Of a stretch of DNA of 64,000 nt, positions 51,392-60,300 are shown piece after piece. Within the stretch, counting starts at the first letter, position 1. Every line of letters starts with the position of its first letter. The stretch lies in assembly GCF_030811715.1 (NCBI RefSeq), contig NZ_JAUSRH010000013.1:62001-126000 (forward strand), given 5' to 3'. The notes beneath the pieces were generated by a model that made no database searches, was not told the origin of the DNA, and saw nothing but the letters and a program-made list of their open reading frames with translations. This DNA is from Sinomonas atrocyanea. Lineage in GTDB: Bacteria > Actinomycetota > Actinomycetes > Actinomycetales > Micrococcaceae. The position numbers and the translations under genes were made by a program.

Positions 51392-54289
51392 TCAGCCGTC
51401 CTCGTGGCTGGTCGAGCCGGCGGGGATGCCCGGGACGTCGTTCGGGCCGTAGACCTTGGCGTCACCCGGGTACGGGCTTGCCCAGTGGTGGGCCTGGTAC
51501 CAGGTCCAGCGGTTGAACAGGTACGGGTTCGCGAAGTCCTCCTTCGCGCCGTTGCCGGTCAGGTGCTGCTGCTCTCCCCAGGTGTCCCACTGCTCCGCGA
51601 TGTCCTGCATGGACGGCGGGACGGCCGCCGCCTGCGCCGCGGCGCTGTTCACGGCTGCGGCCGCCGGACCGGTCTTGCCCAGGGTGTCCGTGCCGCAGGC
51701 AGGGGCAGTCTTGACGCCCTCGGTCAGGGGCACTTGGTTCGGAACCGCGCTGTACGGGGTCAGGTCCGGCTTGTCGGTGAATGCGTCGAACATGGGCGTG
51801 GCGGCGGCGACCTTCTGGTTCAGCGGCTGCGCCCCGAGGATCTGCTGGATGGTGCGGACCATGTTGATCTGCGAGTAGAACGTGCTGACCGTCTTCCCGT
51901 GGGCCGCGTACGGGCTGATGACCTGGACCGGGGCGCGGTGGCCGTCCACGTGGTCGGCGCCGTCCTGGCTGTCGTCCTCGGCGATGAAGATCGCCGAGTC
52001 CTTCCAGTACTGCGAGTGCGAGATCTCGTCGACGATCTTGCCCACCGCGAGGTCGTTGTCCGCGACCTGGGCCTCCGGGTCGGCCGTCCCGCCCGTATGG
52101 TCGCTCGAGAGCCAGGTCATCTGGAAGTTCTTCGGGCCGTTCTTCTCGAAGTCCTGCTTCCAGGTCGCGTAGCGGTAGATGTCCGGCACGGCGGTGTCGA
52201 ACGGTGCCGCGTTGGGGTCGGCGATCGCGTTCAGCGAGGGAATGGCCGAGCTGGCGTGCATCTGGAGGGCGGGGGTGAACAGCTGCGCCGGGTCGCCGCC
52301 GGCCATGGTGCTCGTCGCCGCGCAGTAGTAGTCCTGCCAGGTCGCCCCGGCGGGCTTGCCTTCGCCGTACTCGAACTCGCCGTAGTTGCGGGCGGTGTTC
52401 CCGGCCGCCTGGATCGAGGTCCAGAGGAATCCCGTGCGCTGGTGGCCCAGGACGTCCTCCTCGGTGTCGTAGGAGCGCTTGTACTCGCCGGCGCTGGTCT
52501 CGCTGTAGGCAGGGTTGTCGCCCTGCATCATCCAGTTGTGCCCCTCGGCGGAGTTGGTGCCGATGTCATAGGTGTTGTCGTAGAGGCCGAACTGCGTGGC
52601 GAGGGCGTGCTGATTCGGGGTCACCTTTGCGCCGAACTGCGCCAGCGACGGGTCTCCGTTGCCCTGCTTCATGTCGCCGTAGACCTGGTCGTAGGTGCGG
52701 TTCTCCTTGACGATCAGGAAGACGTGCTTGATGGCCGAGGGGTCCCCGATCCGCCGGGGCACCGCCACCGCGGGGACCTTGGCCGCATCCGCGGCGACCG
52801 ACTGCTTGACCGAGGCGGCGTCCCAGCCGTTCTGCTGGAACACGGTCTCCGTGTACTTGCGGATCTGGTCATCGCCCGGGAGCGCGAACCTGGTCAGCGA
52901 GGCGGTCGTGGAGTGGGTCCCGTGGCCGGTGGCCGGCGATGTGCCCGGGCCCTTGCTGAAGCTCAGCTCGGGGCCGCGGGCGTCGATGCCGCGGATGTTG
53001 GTGACGACGATCTGGCCGCCCACTGCGGTGACGTTGCCGGGGTAGTAGTCCGTGGGCAGGAGGCCGATATAGCTGGCCGGGTCCCGTGGGTCCTTCCGGT
53101 TGACCTTGTAGACGGCCACCGCGTTCGCGCGGCCCAGCGAAACCAGCAGGCGGTCCCCCTGCATCGTGATGCCCGTGGGCTCGTAGCCGGCCTGCGAGGA
53201 GGCCCACGGCTGGGTCGCAATGGTCTGCACGACCTTGTTGCTCACCGTGTCCACCACTGAGACCGTGTCGCTGTTGGTGTTCGCCACGTACAGGGTAGAG
53301 CCGTCGAGGTGCATCGCCGTGGGGTGGAGCTGGACGTCGATCGAGGACGGCGCGGCCGAGGCGTTGGCGGTGTCGATGACGCTGAGCGTCCCGGTCGTGG
53401 ACGTGCCAAGGGTCGTGTCCGCGGGGACCTGCGTCCCGTAGGACCCCATGGTCGCCTCGCCGCCGACGGCCTGGCGCCCTCCCTCATTGGAGACGTACAG
53501 CTTGGCGCCGACGAACGTCAGCTGGCGCGGGGCGATGCCGGTGGGGAAGGTCTGCTTGACCGCCCCGCTGGCCGGGTCGAGGGCCACGACCGTGTTCTGG
53601 CCGTTCACGGCGGCGTACAGCGTCGCGCCGTCGGGCGAGAAGGCCATGCCGGCCGTCAGCGCCTGCTTGCCGCCCACCGCGGGGATGCTGATCTTCGTGC
53701 CGGCTCCGAGCGAGCCGTCAGCATTGAACGGGTAGCGGACGAGCCCCGTGGCGACGGGAGCGTAGAGGAACTTGCCGTCGGGCGAGAAGACCGGGCCCTC
53801 CTGCCCCACTGAGCCGTCCGTGATCTGCTGGTAGGCCATCGCCCCGTAGCCCGCGTTGGCAGCCGCTGCGGCGAACGAGGTGGCGGCGAGGGTTCCCGCC
53901 GCGGCCACGGGCTTGTAGGCCTTGAGGTCGAAGACCTGCAGGTCGACGGACCGATCGGCGCTGGTGCCGACCAGATACCGGCCGTCCGGGCTGACCGTCG
54001 AGCCCATGATCTTGCCGAACGGCGTCATCAGCCGGTCGCCGAGGGGCTTGATCACCTGGTTCGAGGCAATCTGCTCGCCGTTCTCGTACTGGGAGCCGAC
54101 CTGGTGCTGCCCGAACTCGATCGTCGAGGCTGCGGCGATCCCGCCGCCCACGAGGACGAGTGCGCAGCTTGCGGCCGCGATCGAGAGCGGTGTGCGAGTG
54201 CGGACGCACCTCGAGAGCCGACGCAGGGTCCAGGGACGGGGTGGCCCCGAGACCGGCGATCGTCGGGCGGTTGGTGACGGTGCGGCCAT
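51392..54289 (-). CDS. beta-propeller plus phosphoesterase/phospholipase-C-family protein
   Basis: A 965-residue exported protein: Arg-rich cytoplasmic start, one hydrophobic helix (PLSIAAASCALVLVGGGIAA), then a YVTN/YncE-like propeller (about 80-480) with repeated FSPDGKFLYAP, FSPDGATLYAA and SNKVVQTIATQPW. The C-terminal PF04185-type phosphoesterase domain starts HVFLIVKENRTYDQVYGD and contains GHNWMMQGD, SSDHTGG and DDSQDGADHVDGHR. Substrate unknown. ATG 54289 follows AAGAGGAGAA; an open frame extends to 55072 but crosses the divergent gene and is rejected. Confidence 0.83.
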   Translation of the reverse strand: MAAPSPTARRSPVSGPPRPWTLRRLSRCVRTRTPLSIAAASCALVLVGGGIAAASTIEFGQHQVGSQYENGEQIASNQVIKPLGDRLMTPFGKIMGSTVSPDGRYLVGTSADRSVDLQVFDLKAYKPVAAAGTLAATSFAAAAANAGYGAMAYQQITDGSVGQEGPVFSPDGKFLYAPVATGLVRYPFNADGSLGAGTKISIPAVGGKQALTAGMAFSPDGATLYAAVNGQNTVVALDPASGAVKQTFPTGIAPRQLTFVGAKLYVSNEGGRQAVGGEATMGSYGTQVPADTTLGTSTTGTLSVIDTANASAAPSSIDVQLHPTAMHLDGSTLYVANTNSDTVSVVDTVSNKVVQTIATQPWASSQAGYEPTGITMQGDRLLVSLGRANAVAVYKVNRKDPRDPASYIGLLPTDYYPGNVTAVGGQIVVTNIRGIDARGPELSFSKGPGTSPATGHGTHSTTASLTRFALPGDDQIRKYTETVFQQNGWDAASVKQSVAADAAKVPAVAVPRRIGDPSAIKHVFLIVKENRTYDQVYGDMKQGNGDPSLAQFGAKVTPNQHALATQFGLYDNTYDIGTNSAEGHNWMMQGDNPAYSETSAGEYKRSYDTEEDVLGHQRTGFLWTSIQAAGNTARNYGEFEYGEGKPAGATWQDYYCAATSTMAGGDPAQLFTPALQMHASSAIPSLNAIADPNAAPFDTAVPDIYRYATWKQDFEKNGPKNFQMTWLSSDHTGGTADPEAQVADNDLAVGKIVDEISHSQYWKDSAIFIAEDDSQDGADHVDGHRAPVQVISPYAAHGKTVSTFYSQINMVRTIQQILGAQPLNQKVAAATPMFDAFTDKPDLTPYSAVPNQVPLTEGVKTAPACGTDTLGKTGPAAAAVNSAAAQAAAVPPSMQDIAEQWDTWGEQQHLTGNGAKEDFANPYLFNRWTWYQAHHWASPYPGDAKVYGPNDVPGIPAGSTSHEDG

Positions 54290-54341
54290 GGCGGTTCTCC
54301 TCTTGTGGGTCCAGAACGCTGCCCACACAGCTTTCGCCCAG

Positions 54342-54363
54342 CGCTTTACGTTTCTGTAAAGCG
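54342..54363. promoter_or_regulatory. dyad in divergent promoter
   Basis: CGCTTTAC (54342-54349), 6 bases, GTAAAGCG (54356-54363): perfect 8-bp arms in the gap between the phosphoesterase start (54289) and the membrane-protein start (54461). It sits 53 bases before the former. Regulator unknown. Confidence 0.45.
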
Positions 54364-54460
54364 ACTGTGATGTTCTGTTGAACGAGCAGAGAATTGCGCC
54401 CCCGCCCGCGCCGTAGGATGGAACTCGATCCAGGCGAGCCGAGGAAAGGCGGGTGGGAGC

Positions 54461-55048
54461 ATGCGCGCAGCGTTCAGGCTCTCCCGCGCCGCCGTCGTCA
54501 CCGCGGCCACCGTGCTGCTCGCCGTCGCCGCCCACACGGCGGCCGGCGGGGCGCTGCCCGACCCGCTGATCCTGCTCGGGCTGCTGGCGCTGACGCTGCT
54601 GCCCACCGCGTGGCTGTCCGGCAGGCGCCTGACGCCCACGGCCGTGCTCGGGCTCCTCGGCACCGGGCAGTTCGTGCTGCACTCCGCCTTCGACGGCCTG
54701 TCGGAGCCCGCTGCCTCCCTGCAGCTCTCCCCCGCCGCCGGCCACGTCCACGTCCTGGGCGCGGTCTCCCAGGGCGGCCCGGTCGGCCACGTCCACGGGT
54801 ACAGCCCGGCGATGTTCGCCGCCCACGCGCTCGCGACCCTCGCGGCCGGCCTCCTGATCGCCAGGGGCGAGGCCGCCCTCTGGACGCTGCTGGCGTGGCT
54901 GGCCCCGCTCGTCCGCCTGCTCCTGGTCCCGGCGCCCTCCCCGGCGCCCACGCTTCCGGCCTACGCGCCGCAGCCGCTTCCGAAGATCTGGCGCGCCCTG
55001 CGGCTGCCGGCCCTTCGCGGCCCACCGGTGCCCTCCGCCGCCTGCTGA
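54461..55048 (+). CDS. membrane protein linked to copper genes
   Basis: A 195-residue protein with about five helices. It contains short His motifs (GHVHVLG and GHVHGY) flanked by membrane segments, suggesting metal binding. Such proteins are frequently encoded before YcnI in actinobacteria, as here. No enzyme motif is seen. A GGGTGGGAGC site precedes ATG 54461. Confidence 0.7.
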   Translation: MRAAFRLSRAAVVTAATVLLAVAAHTAAGGALPDPLILLGLLALTLLPTAWLSGRRLTPTAVLGLLGTGQFVLHSAFDGLSEPAASLQLSPAAGHVHVLGAVSQGGPVGHVHGYSPAMFAAHALATLAAGLLIARGEAALWTLLAWLAPLVRLLLVPAPSPAPTLPAYAPQPLPKIWRALRLPALRGPPVPSAAC

Positions 55049-55152
55049 GGCGGCCCCTGGACACCCGCACACCCTGCGGGCGGCTCATGCCTGCCCGCTT
55101 CCGCCCGGCGCGAGCATGCCCGGGCGGGACCAGACGAAGGCCAAGAACACCC

Positions 55153-55869
55153 ATGAAGACCTCCCTCCGCCGCGCCCTCAAGGCCACGGCCACCACCGCA
55201 GCGACCGCCGCCCTGATCGCCACCGGCGCAGCCGCGGCCAGCGCGCACGTCTCCGTCACCCCGGACGACACCGGCGCCGACGGCTACTCGCACCTGACCT
55301 TCAACATCCCCAACGAGTCCCCCGCCGCCAAGACGAAGAAGGTCGAGGTCAAGCTCCCCACGGACACCCCCTTCACCTCGGTCTCGGTGAAGCCTGTGGA
55401 GGGCTGGACCGCCCAGGTCGTCACCACGGCGCTGCCCAAGCCCGTCACGGTGGCCGGCGCGACCGTGACCAAGGCCCCCACCGAGGTGGTCTGGACGGCA
55501 GACGCCGCCCACGAGATCGGCCCGAACCAGTACCAGGCGTTCTCGCTCTCCGTGGGCCGGCTCCCCGCGGCCGGCACCACGGTGGTCCTGCCCGCGGCCC
55601 AGACGTACACCGACGGAAAGGTCGTCACCTGGGACCAGAAGGCTGAGGCGGGGAAGGAAGACCCGGAGCACCCCGCGCCGTCGTTCACCACCACCGCGGC
55701 CGACGACGCCGCCCCGAGCCCGTCCGCATCACCGCAGGCCGCTGCCCCTGCCTCCCAGGCCACGGACGCCACCGGCGCCTGGGGCCTCGGACTCGGCGCG
55801 CTCGGCGCCGTCCTCGGCGCCACCGCCCTCGGACTCGTCCTGGCCGGCCGCCGCCGGACCGCGAAGTAA
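55153..55869 (+). CDS. YcnI-family copper-associated protein
   Basis: A 238-residue exported protein: signal peptide ending ASA, mature N-terminal His (HVSVTPDD), DUF1775 beta-sandwich with YSHLTFNIPNESPAAKTKKVEV and the Trp of EGWTAQV, then a Ser/Pro linker and a C-terminal membrane helix. YcnI binds Cu(II) through that N-terminal His and a Trp. It is 5 bases plus a ribosome site before the CopC gene. The annotated start ATG 55153 gives the expected short signal peptide. Confidence 0.88.
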   Translation: MKTSLRRALKATATTAATAALIATGAAAASAHVSVTPDDTGADGYSHLTFNIPNESPAAKTKKVEVKLPTDTPFTSVSVKPVEGWTAQVVTTALPKPVTVAGATVTKAPTEVVWTADAAHEIGPNQYQAFSLSVGRLPAAGTTVVLPAAQTYTDGKVVTWDQKAEAGKEDPEHPAPSFTTTAADDAAPSPSASPQAAAPASQATDATGAWGLGLGALGAVLGATALGLVLAGRRRTAK

Positions 55870-55880
55870 GGAGGATGGCC

Positions 55881-56474
55881 ATGCGAACCTCAGCACGCGC
55901 CCACCTCCTGCGCGCCGCCGCGAGCGTCCTCGTCACCGCGGCAGCCCTCCTCCCCGGCGCGGCGGCCCAGGCGCACGACGTCATCGAGTCCACCAACCCG
56001 GCCGACGGGTCCACCGTGGCGACCGTGCCGGCGTCGGTGGTCCTCACCTTCGACCACACCCCCATCGGGGTCGGCACCGAGATCCTCGTCAAGGACCCGA
56101 GCGGGACCAACCAGGCGGACGGGCCCGCGAAGATCGTGGACACCGACGTCACCCAGGCGCTCAAGCCCGGGGCGCCTGCAGGGAAGTACACGGTGGTGTG
56201 GCGCGTCGTCTCGGCGGACTCGCACCCGATCGAGGGGACGTTCACCTTCACGGCCAAGGCCGCGGGGAACGGTGCACCCGCAGCCTCGAGCGCCCAAGGC
56301 TCGGGCGCGCAGGCCGCCGCGGTCCCATCGGCCTCCGCGCAGGCCGCACCGGCGTCGGCCTCCTCGAGCAGCGGGATCGCGCTGTGGATCGGGATCGGCG
56401 CGGCCGTCCTCCTCGTCGTCGTCCTGGGCGCGTTCTTCGTCCGGCGGGCCCTCAAGCCCGGCCGCGAGGAGTAG
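55881..56474 (+). CDS. CopC-domain protein with C-terminal membrane anchor
   Basis: A 197-residue exported CopC protein. The signal ends AAAQA, leaving mature N-terminal His (HDVIESTNPADGS), and the later motif VSADSHPIEGTF completes the Cu(II) site. An Ala/Ser linker and one C-terminal helix anchor it. ATG 55881 has GGAGG 6 bases upstream; ATG 55875 is within that site and less likely. It functions with YcnI outside the membrane in copper delivery or storage. Confidence 0.87.
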   Translation: MRTSARAHLLRAAASVLVTAAALLPGAAAQAHDVIESTNPADGSTVATVPASVVLTFDHTPIGVGTEILVKDPSGTNQADGPAKIVDTDVTQALKPGAPAGKYTVVWRVVSADSHPIEGTFTFTAKAAGNGAPAASSAQGSGAQAAAVPSASAQAAPASASSSSGIALWIGIGAAVLLVVVLGAFFVRRALKPGREE

Positions 56475-56500
56475 CCGCCCGCCGTCGGCGCGCGAGACGC

Positions 56501-56540
56501 ACGAGGGCCCGGTTCCGCAGCGGCGGAACCGGGCCCTCGT
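56501..56540. terminator. strong terminator hairpin
   Basis: Perfect 18-bp arms (56501-56518 and 56523-56540) with loop AGCG, 26 bases after the CopC stop and 15 bases before the convergent DUF805 stop. Likely bidirectional. Confidence 0.85.
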
Positions 56541-56555
56541 CGGTGCGGTGACCTG

Positions 56556-57080
56556 TCAGCGCCCGTAGGCCGGTGCGACAGGCTGGTCGAAGCGCTGGCC
56601 CTCAGGCTTGGGCGGCAGCAGCATGAACACCAGGAGGGCGATGCCGCCGACGAAGGGCACGAGCCCGATGAGGACCATCCAGCCGCTCATGTTCACATCG
56701 TGGAGCCGGCGCACGGCCAGGGCGAGCGTCGGGACGATGATGGCCAGGCCCCAGACCACCGCGAGGATGACCCCGATGATCGAGACGGGCCCCAGGGTGG
56801 GAGCCGAGTAGGCGTAGCCCGAGTAGGTGCTCGTCGAGGCGACCATCCCGGCGCTGATGATGATGTTCAGCACGATGCCCACCACGGCGCCCACGAGCGC
56901 CCACCACCAGTACTCGGCGCGGCTCGCGCGGCCGGAGAACGTGGCGTACTTCTTGAAGACCCGCTGCACGGCGTCCTTGAACGGGGCCCCGTAGTAGGGC
57001 GCCCACAGCGGCGGGGCGGCGTTGTAGTTGGCCGGCGTCGGGGTCGGGTACTGCGGGGTCGGGTGCTGCGGTGCGGTCAT
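56556..57080 (-). CDS. DUF805 membrane protein
   Basis: A 174-residue protein. A Pro/Tyr-rich cytoplasmic N-terminus precedes the DUF805 motif FSGRASRAEYWWWALVG and four helices, with ALAVRRLHDVNMSGW near the end of the third. These small membrane proteins have no established role. ATG 57080 follows GAGGGGGAACC. Its promoter region holds the second copy of the 16-bp palindrome, so it may share regulation with the LGFP gene. Confidence 0.85.
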   Translation of the reverse strand: MTAPQHPTPQYPTPTPANYNAAPPLWAPYYGAPFKDAVQRVFKKYATFSGRASRAEYWWWALVGAVVGIVLNIIISAGMVASTSTYSGYAYSAPTLGPVSIIGVILAVVWGLAIIVPTLALAVRRLHDVNMSGWMVLIGLVPFVGGIALLVFMLLPPKPEGQRFDQPVAPAYGR

Positions 57081-57124
57081 GGTTCCCCCTCGAGTCGATG
57101 CGGTGACGAACCGATCGTACGGCC

Positions 57125-57140
57125 GTTGCACATGTACAAC
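57125..57140. promoter_or_regulatory. near-perfect palindrome copy at LGFP locus
   Basis: GTTGCACATGTACAAC differs by one base from the perfect palindrome at 49082-49097. It is 45 bases upstream of the DUF805 start and 242 bases upstream of the large LGFP gene on the other side. Either or both genes could be controlled. Confidence 0.55.
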
Positions 57141-57381
57141 CAGAGCGCAGCGGCCACCCGGACGAAAGATGACGCGCCGCCGGGGTCCCTGCGTACTTGT
57201 CCAGTGGCGCTCGGACGGCACCCTGCGTACACCTTCCGGGAATCCCCGTAAAGGGGCATAAGAAGTGCCTGAAAGACGGGTATGGATTACTCGGGCGCCC
57301 CACAGGCCTCAATTTTTACGCTCCTACTACCACGCTGCCGGCACCCGGCCAGCGGCGGCGAGGGTAGGGGGGAACCTGCTC

Positions 57382-60300
57382 ATGGAGCCCAGTGGAAGAC
57401 CTAGTGGTCGCGGCGCCCGCCGCGCCCTGCGCGGCGTGTTCCCGAGGCCGCCGCGGGCACTCGCGGCGCTCCTGGCGGGAGCCCTCGCCGGTGCCATGCT
57501 CCTCGCCGGGCCGTCCGCCACGGCCGACGTCGGGACCATCGCCCACGACACTCTGCGGACCGGATGGGACAGCGACGAGAGCGCCCTGTCTCCCGCCGGG
57601 GTGGCCTCCCCCAGCTTCGGCAAGCTGTTCTCCACCGCCGTCGACGGCCAGGTGTACGCCCAGCCGCTCGTCGTCGGCCAGACCGTCATCGCGGCCACGG
57701 AGAACAACGCCGTCTACGGCCTCGACGCCGCGACCGGGGCGGTGAAGTGGAGCCGCTCGGTCGGCCCTGCCTGGCCGGCCTCCGCCATCGGCTGCGGAGA
57801 CCTGGTGCCCAACATCGGCATCACGTCCACTCCGGTCTACGACGCGGCGACGAACAGCGTCTTCCTCACGGCTAAGAAGAATGACGGCGGGAACACGCAG
57901 GTGCCGCACTGGTACATGCACTCGATCGACGTCGCCACCGGCGCCGAGCGGGCGGGCTTCCCCGTGATGATCGACGGCGCCCCCACCAATGACCCGACCA
58001 GGCCCTTCAACGCGTTCACGGCGATGCAGCGCCCCGGCCTCCTGCTGATGGGCGGCGTCGTCTATGCCGGCTTCGCCAGCCACTGCGACCACAGCCCGTT
58101 CGTGGGCTACGTCGTGGGCGTCTCGACCGCGGGCAAGCAGACCACGATGTGGGCCACCGAGACCGGGGTCAGCAATGCCGAGGGCGGCATCTGGCAGTCC
58201 GGCGGCGGACTGGTCTCCGACGGCCCCGGGCGCATCCTCTTCGCCACGGGCAACGGCATCGCCCCGCAGAAGTCCCCGGGGACGTCCCCGCCGTCGACCC
58301 TGGCCGAGTCCGTGGTCCGGCTGCAGGTCGGCACCGACGGCAACCTCGCGGCCAAGGACTTCTTCAGCCCGGCGGCCAACGTCAAGATGAACCAGGACGA
58401 CGCTGACCTCGGCTCCGGGGCACCCATCGCCATCCCGGACGGCTACGGCACCACCGCGCACCCGCACCTGATGGTGCAGACCGGCAAGGACGGCCACATC
58501 TACCTGCTCGACCGCGACAAGCTGGGCGGCATGGCCCAAGGGCCCAACGGGACGGACGCCGTCGTCGACACCGCCGGCCCCTACAACGGCGTGTGGGGAC
58601 GCTCCGCGTTCCTCGGCACCACCCAGGGCGGGTACGTGTACCAGGTCGAGAACAAGGGCTACCTGAGGGCGTCGAAGCTCGTGCCCAACAGCACCGGGGG
58701 CGTCAAGCTCGCCTCGGTGGGCACCTCGCCCGGCACCTTCGGCTACACGTCCGGGTCCCCGGTGGTCACGTCCTCCGGAACCGACGGCTCGTCCGCCCTG
58801 GTCTGGGTCATCTACACGGACAACAACACGGGCACCAACGGGCAGCTGCGGGCGTACCGGGCCATCCCGGACAGCACGGGCAAGCTCGCCCAGGTCTTCA
58901 GCGCCCCCATCGGCACGGCCGCGAAGTTCACCTCTCCCGCCACCAACGGCGGCAAGGTGTACGTGGGCACCCGGGACGGCCACGTGCTCGGCTTCGGCAT
59001 CCCGACGACGGCCGCAGTGGGCTCGACCAGTGGGGACCTCGGCCAGGTCGCGGTCGGGACGAGCTCCACCACGACGGTGACGGTCAAGGCCACCCGGGCG
59101 GTGACGATCAGCTCGATCACCACGGCCGCCCCGTTCGGCATCGGCTCGCTGGCCCTCCCCAAGGCCCTGGCCTCCGGGGCGAGCCTCGGCATCCCGGTGA
59201 CGTTCTCCCCCACAGCGGCGGGCGAGTCGGACGGCACGCTGACGGTGAAGACCTCGGACGGTGAAACGGTCCTCCTGGGCGTCCACGGGGTCGGCACGAA
59301 GGACGGCCTCGGCGCCACGCCGACGTCGCTCGCCTTCACCAACGTGCCGACCGGCACGGTCAGCCAGCAGACCGTGAACATCGTCAACACCGGCACGACG
59401 CCGGTCAGCGTCACCGGGGTGACCCTGCCTGCCGACGCGAGCCTCGTCACGGATCCGACCACGGTGCCCGCGGTCGGGACCACGATCCAGCCGCTCGCCT
59501 CGGTCCCGGTCTCCATCGCCTTCAAGCCGACCGTGGCCTCTTCGGTGACCGATTCGATCACGGTGACGAGCAACCTCGGCGGAGTGACCGTCCCGGTGAC
59601 GGCCACGGCGATCTCCGGGGCGTCCCACCTGCAGATGCCCAAGGCGCTCGACTTCGGCGACGTGGCTGTCGGGACCTCGTCGACGCGCTCGTTCCAGATC
59701 CAGAACACCGGCAACATCCCCATGACGCTCACCAAGGCGAAGGCCCCGCAGGGCGTGTTCAGCACCACGACCCCGGTCTCGGAGGGCCTGACCATTCCGC
59801 CCGGTGATTCCGTGTTCCAGAGCGTGACCTTCACGCCCACGGCATTCGGGCAGGCCGGTACCGCGGACACGTACTACCTCATCACGGCCGACGACGGCTC
59901 CGGCGCCCAGCAGGTCATGCTCACCGGCAACGGCATCGACGATCCCATCGCGGCCTATGCGGCGAAGATCGGCGCAGGCCGCTGGGCGTCCCCGCTCGGG
60001 CAGGCCCTCTCCACCCAGTACGCGGTGGGCACCGGCAAGTGCCAGGACTACACCTCCGGCATCATCTGCTGGTCCCCGACCACCGGGGCGCACGAGGTCC
60101 ACGGGTCCATCTATTCGCGCTACGCCGCCGCCGGAGGGCCGAGGGGCTTCCTCGGCTTCCCGACCACGGACGAGAGCAAGACGCCGGACGGCATCGGCCG
60201 GTACAACCACTTCGCCGGCTCGGGCGGCGCCTCGATCTTCTGGTCGCCCACGACCGGGGCACACTCGATCCAGGGCTCGATCCGAGCCAGGTGGGCCGCG

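Noticed and set aside
50318-53260. About 980-codon plus-strand frame crossing the LGFP gene and the phosphoesterase gene
   Set aside because: It spans two real genes of opposite orientation and a terminator, with Arg/Gly-rich composition.
54290-55072. Extension of the phosphoesterase gene to an upstream start at 55072
   Set aside because: It covers the divergent promoter and the membrane-protein gene at 54461; a good ribosome site exists at 54289.
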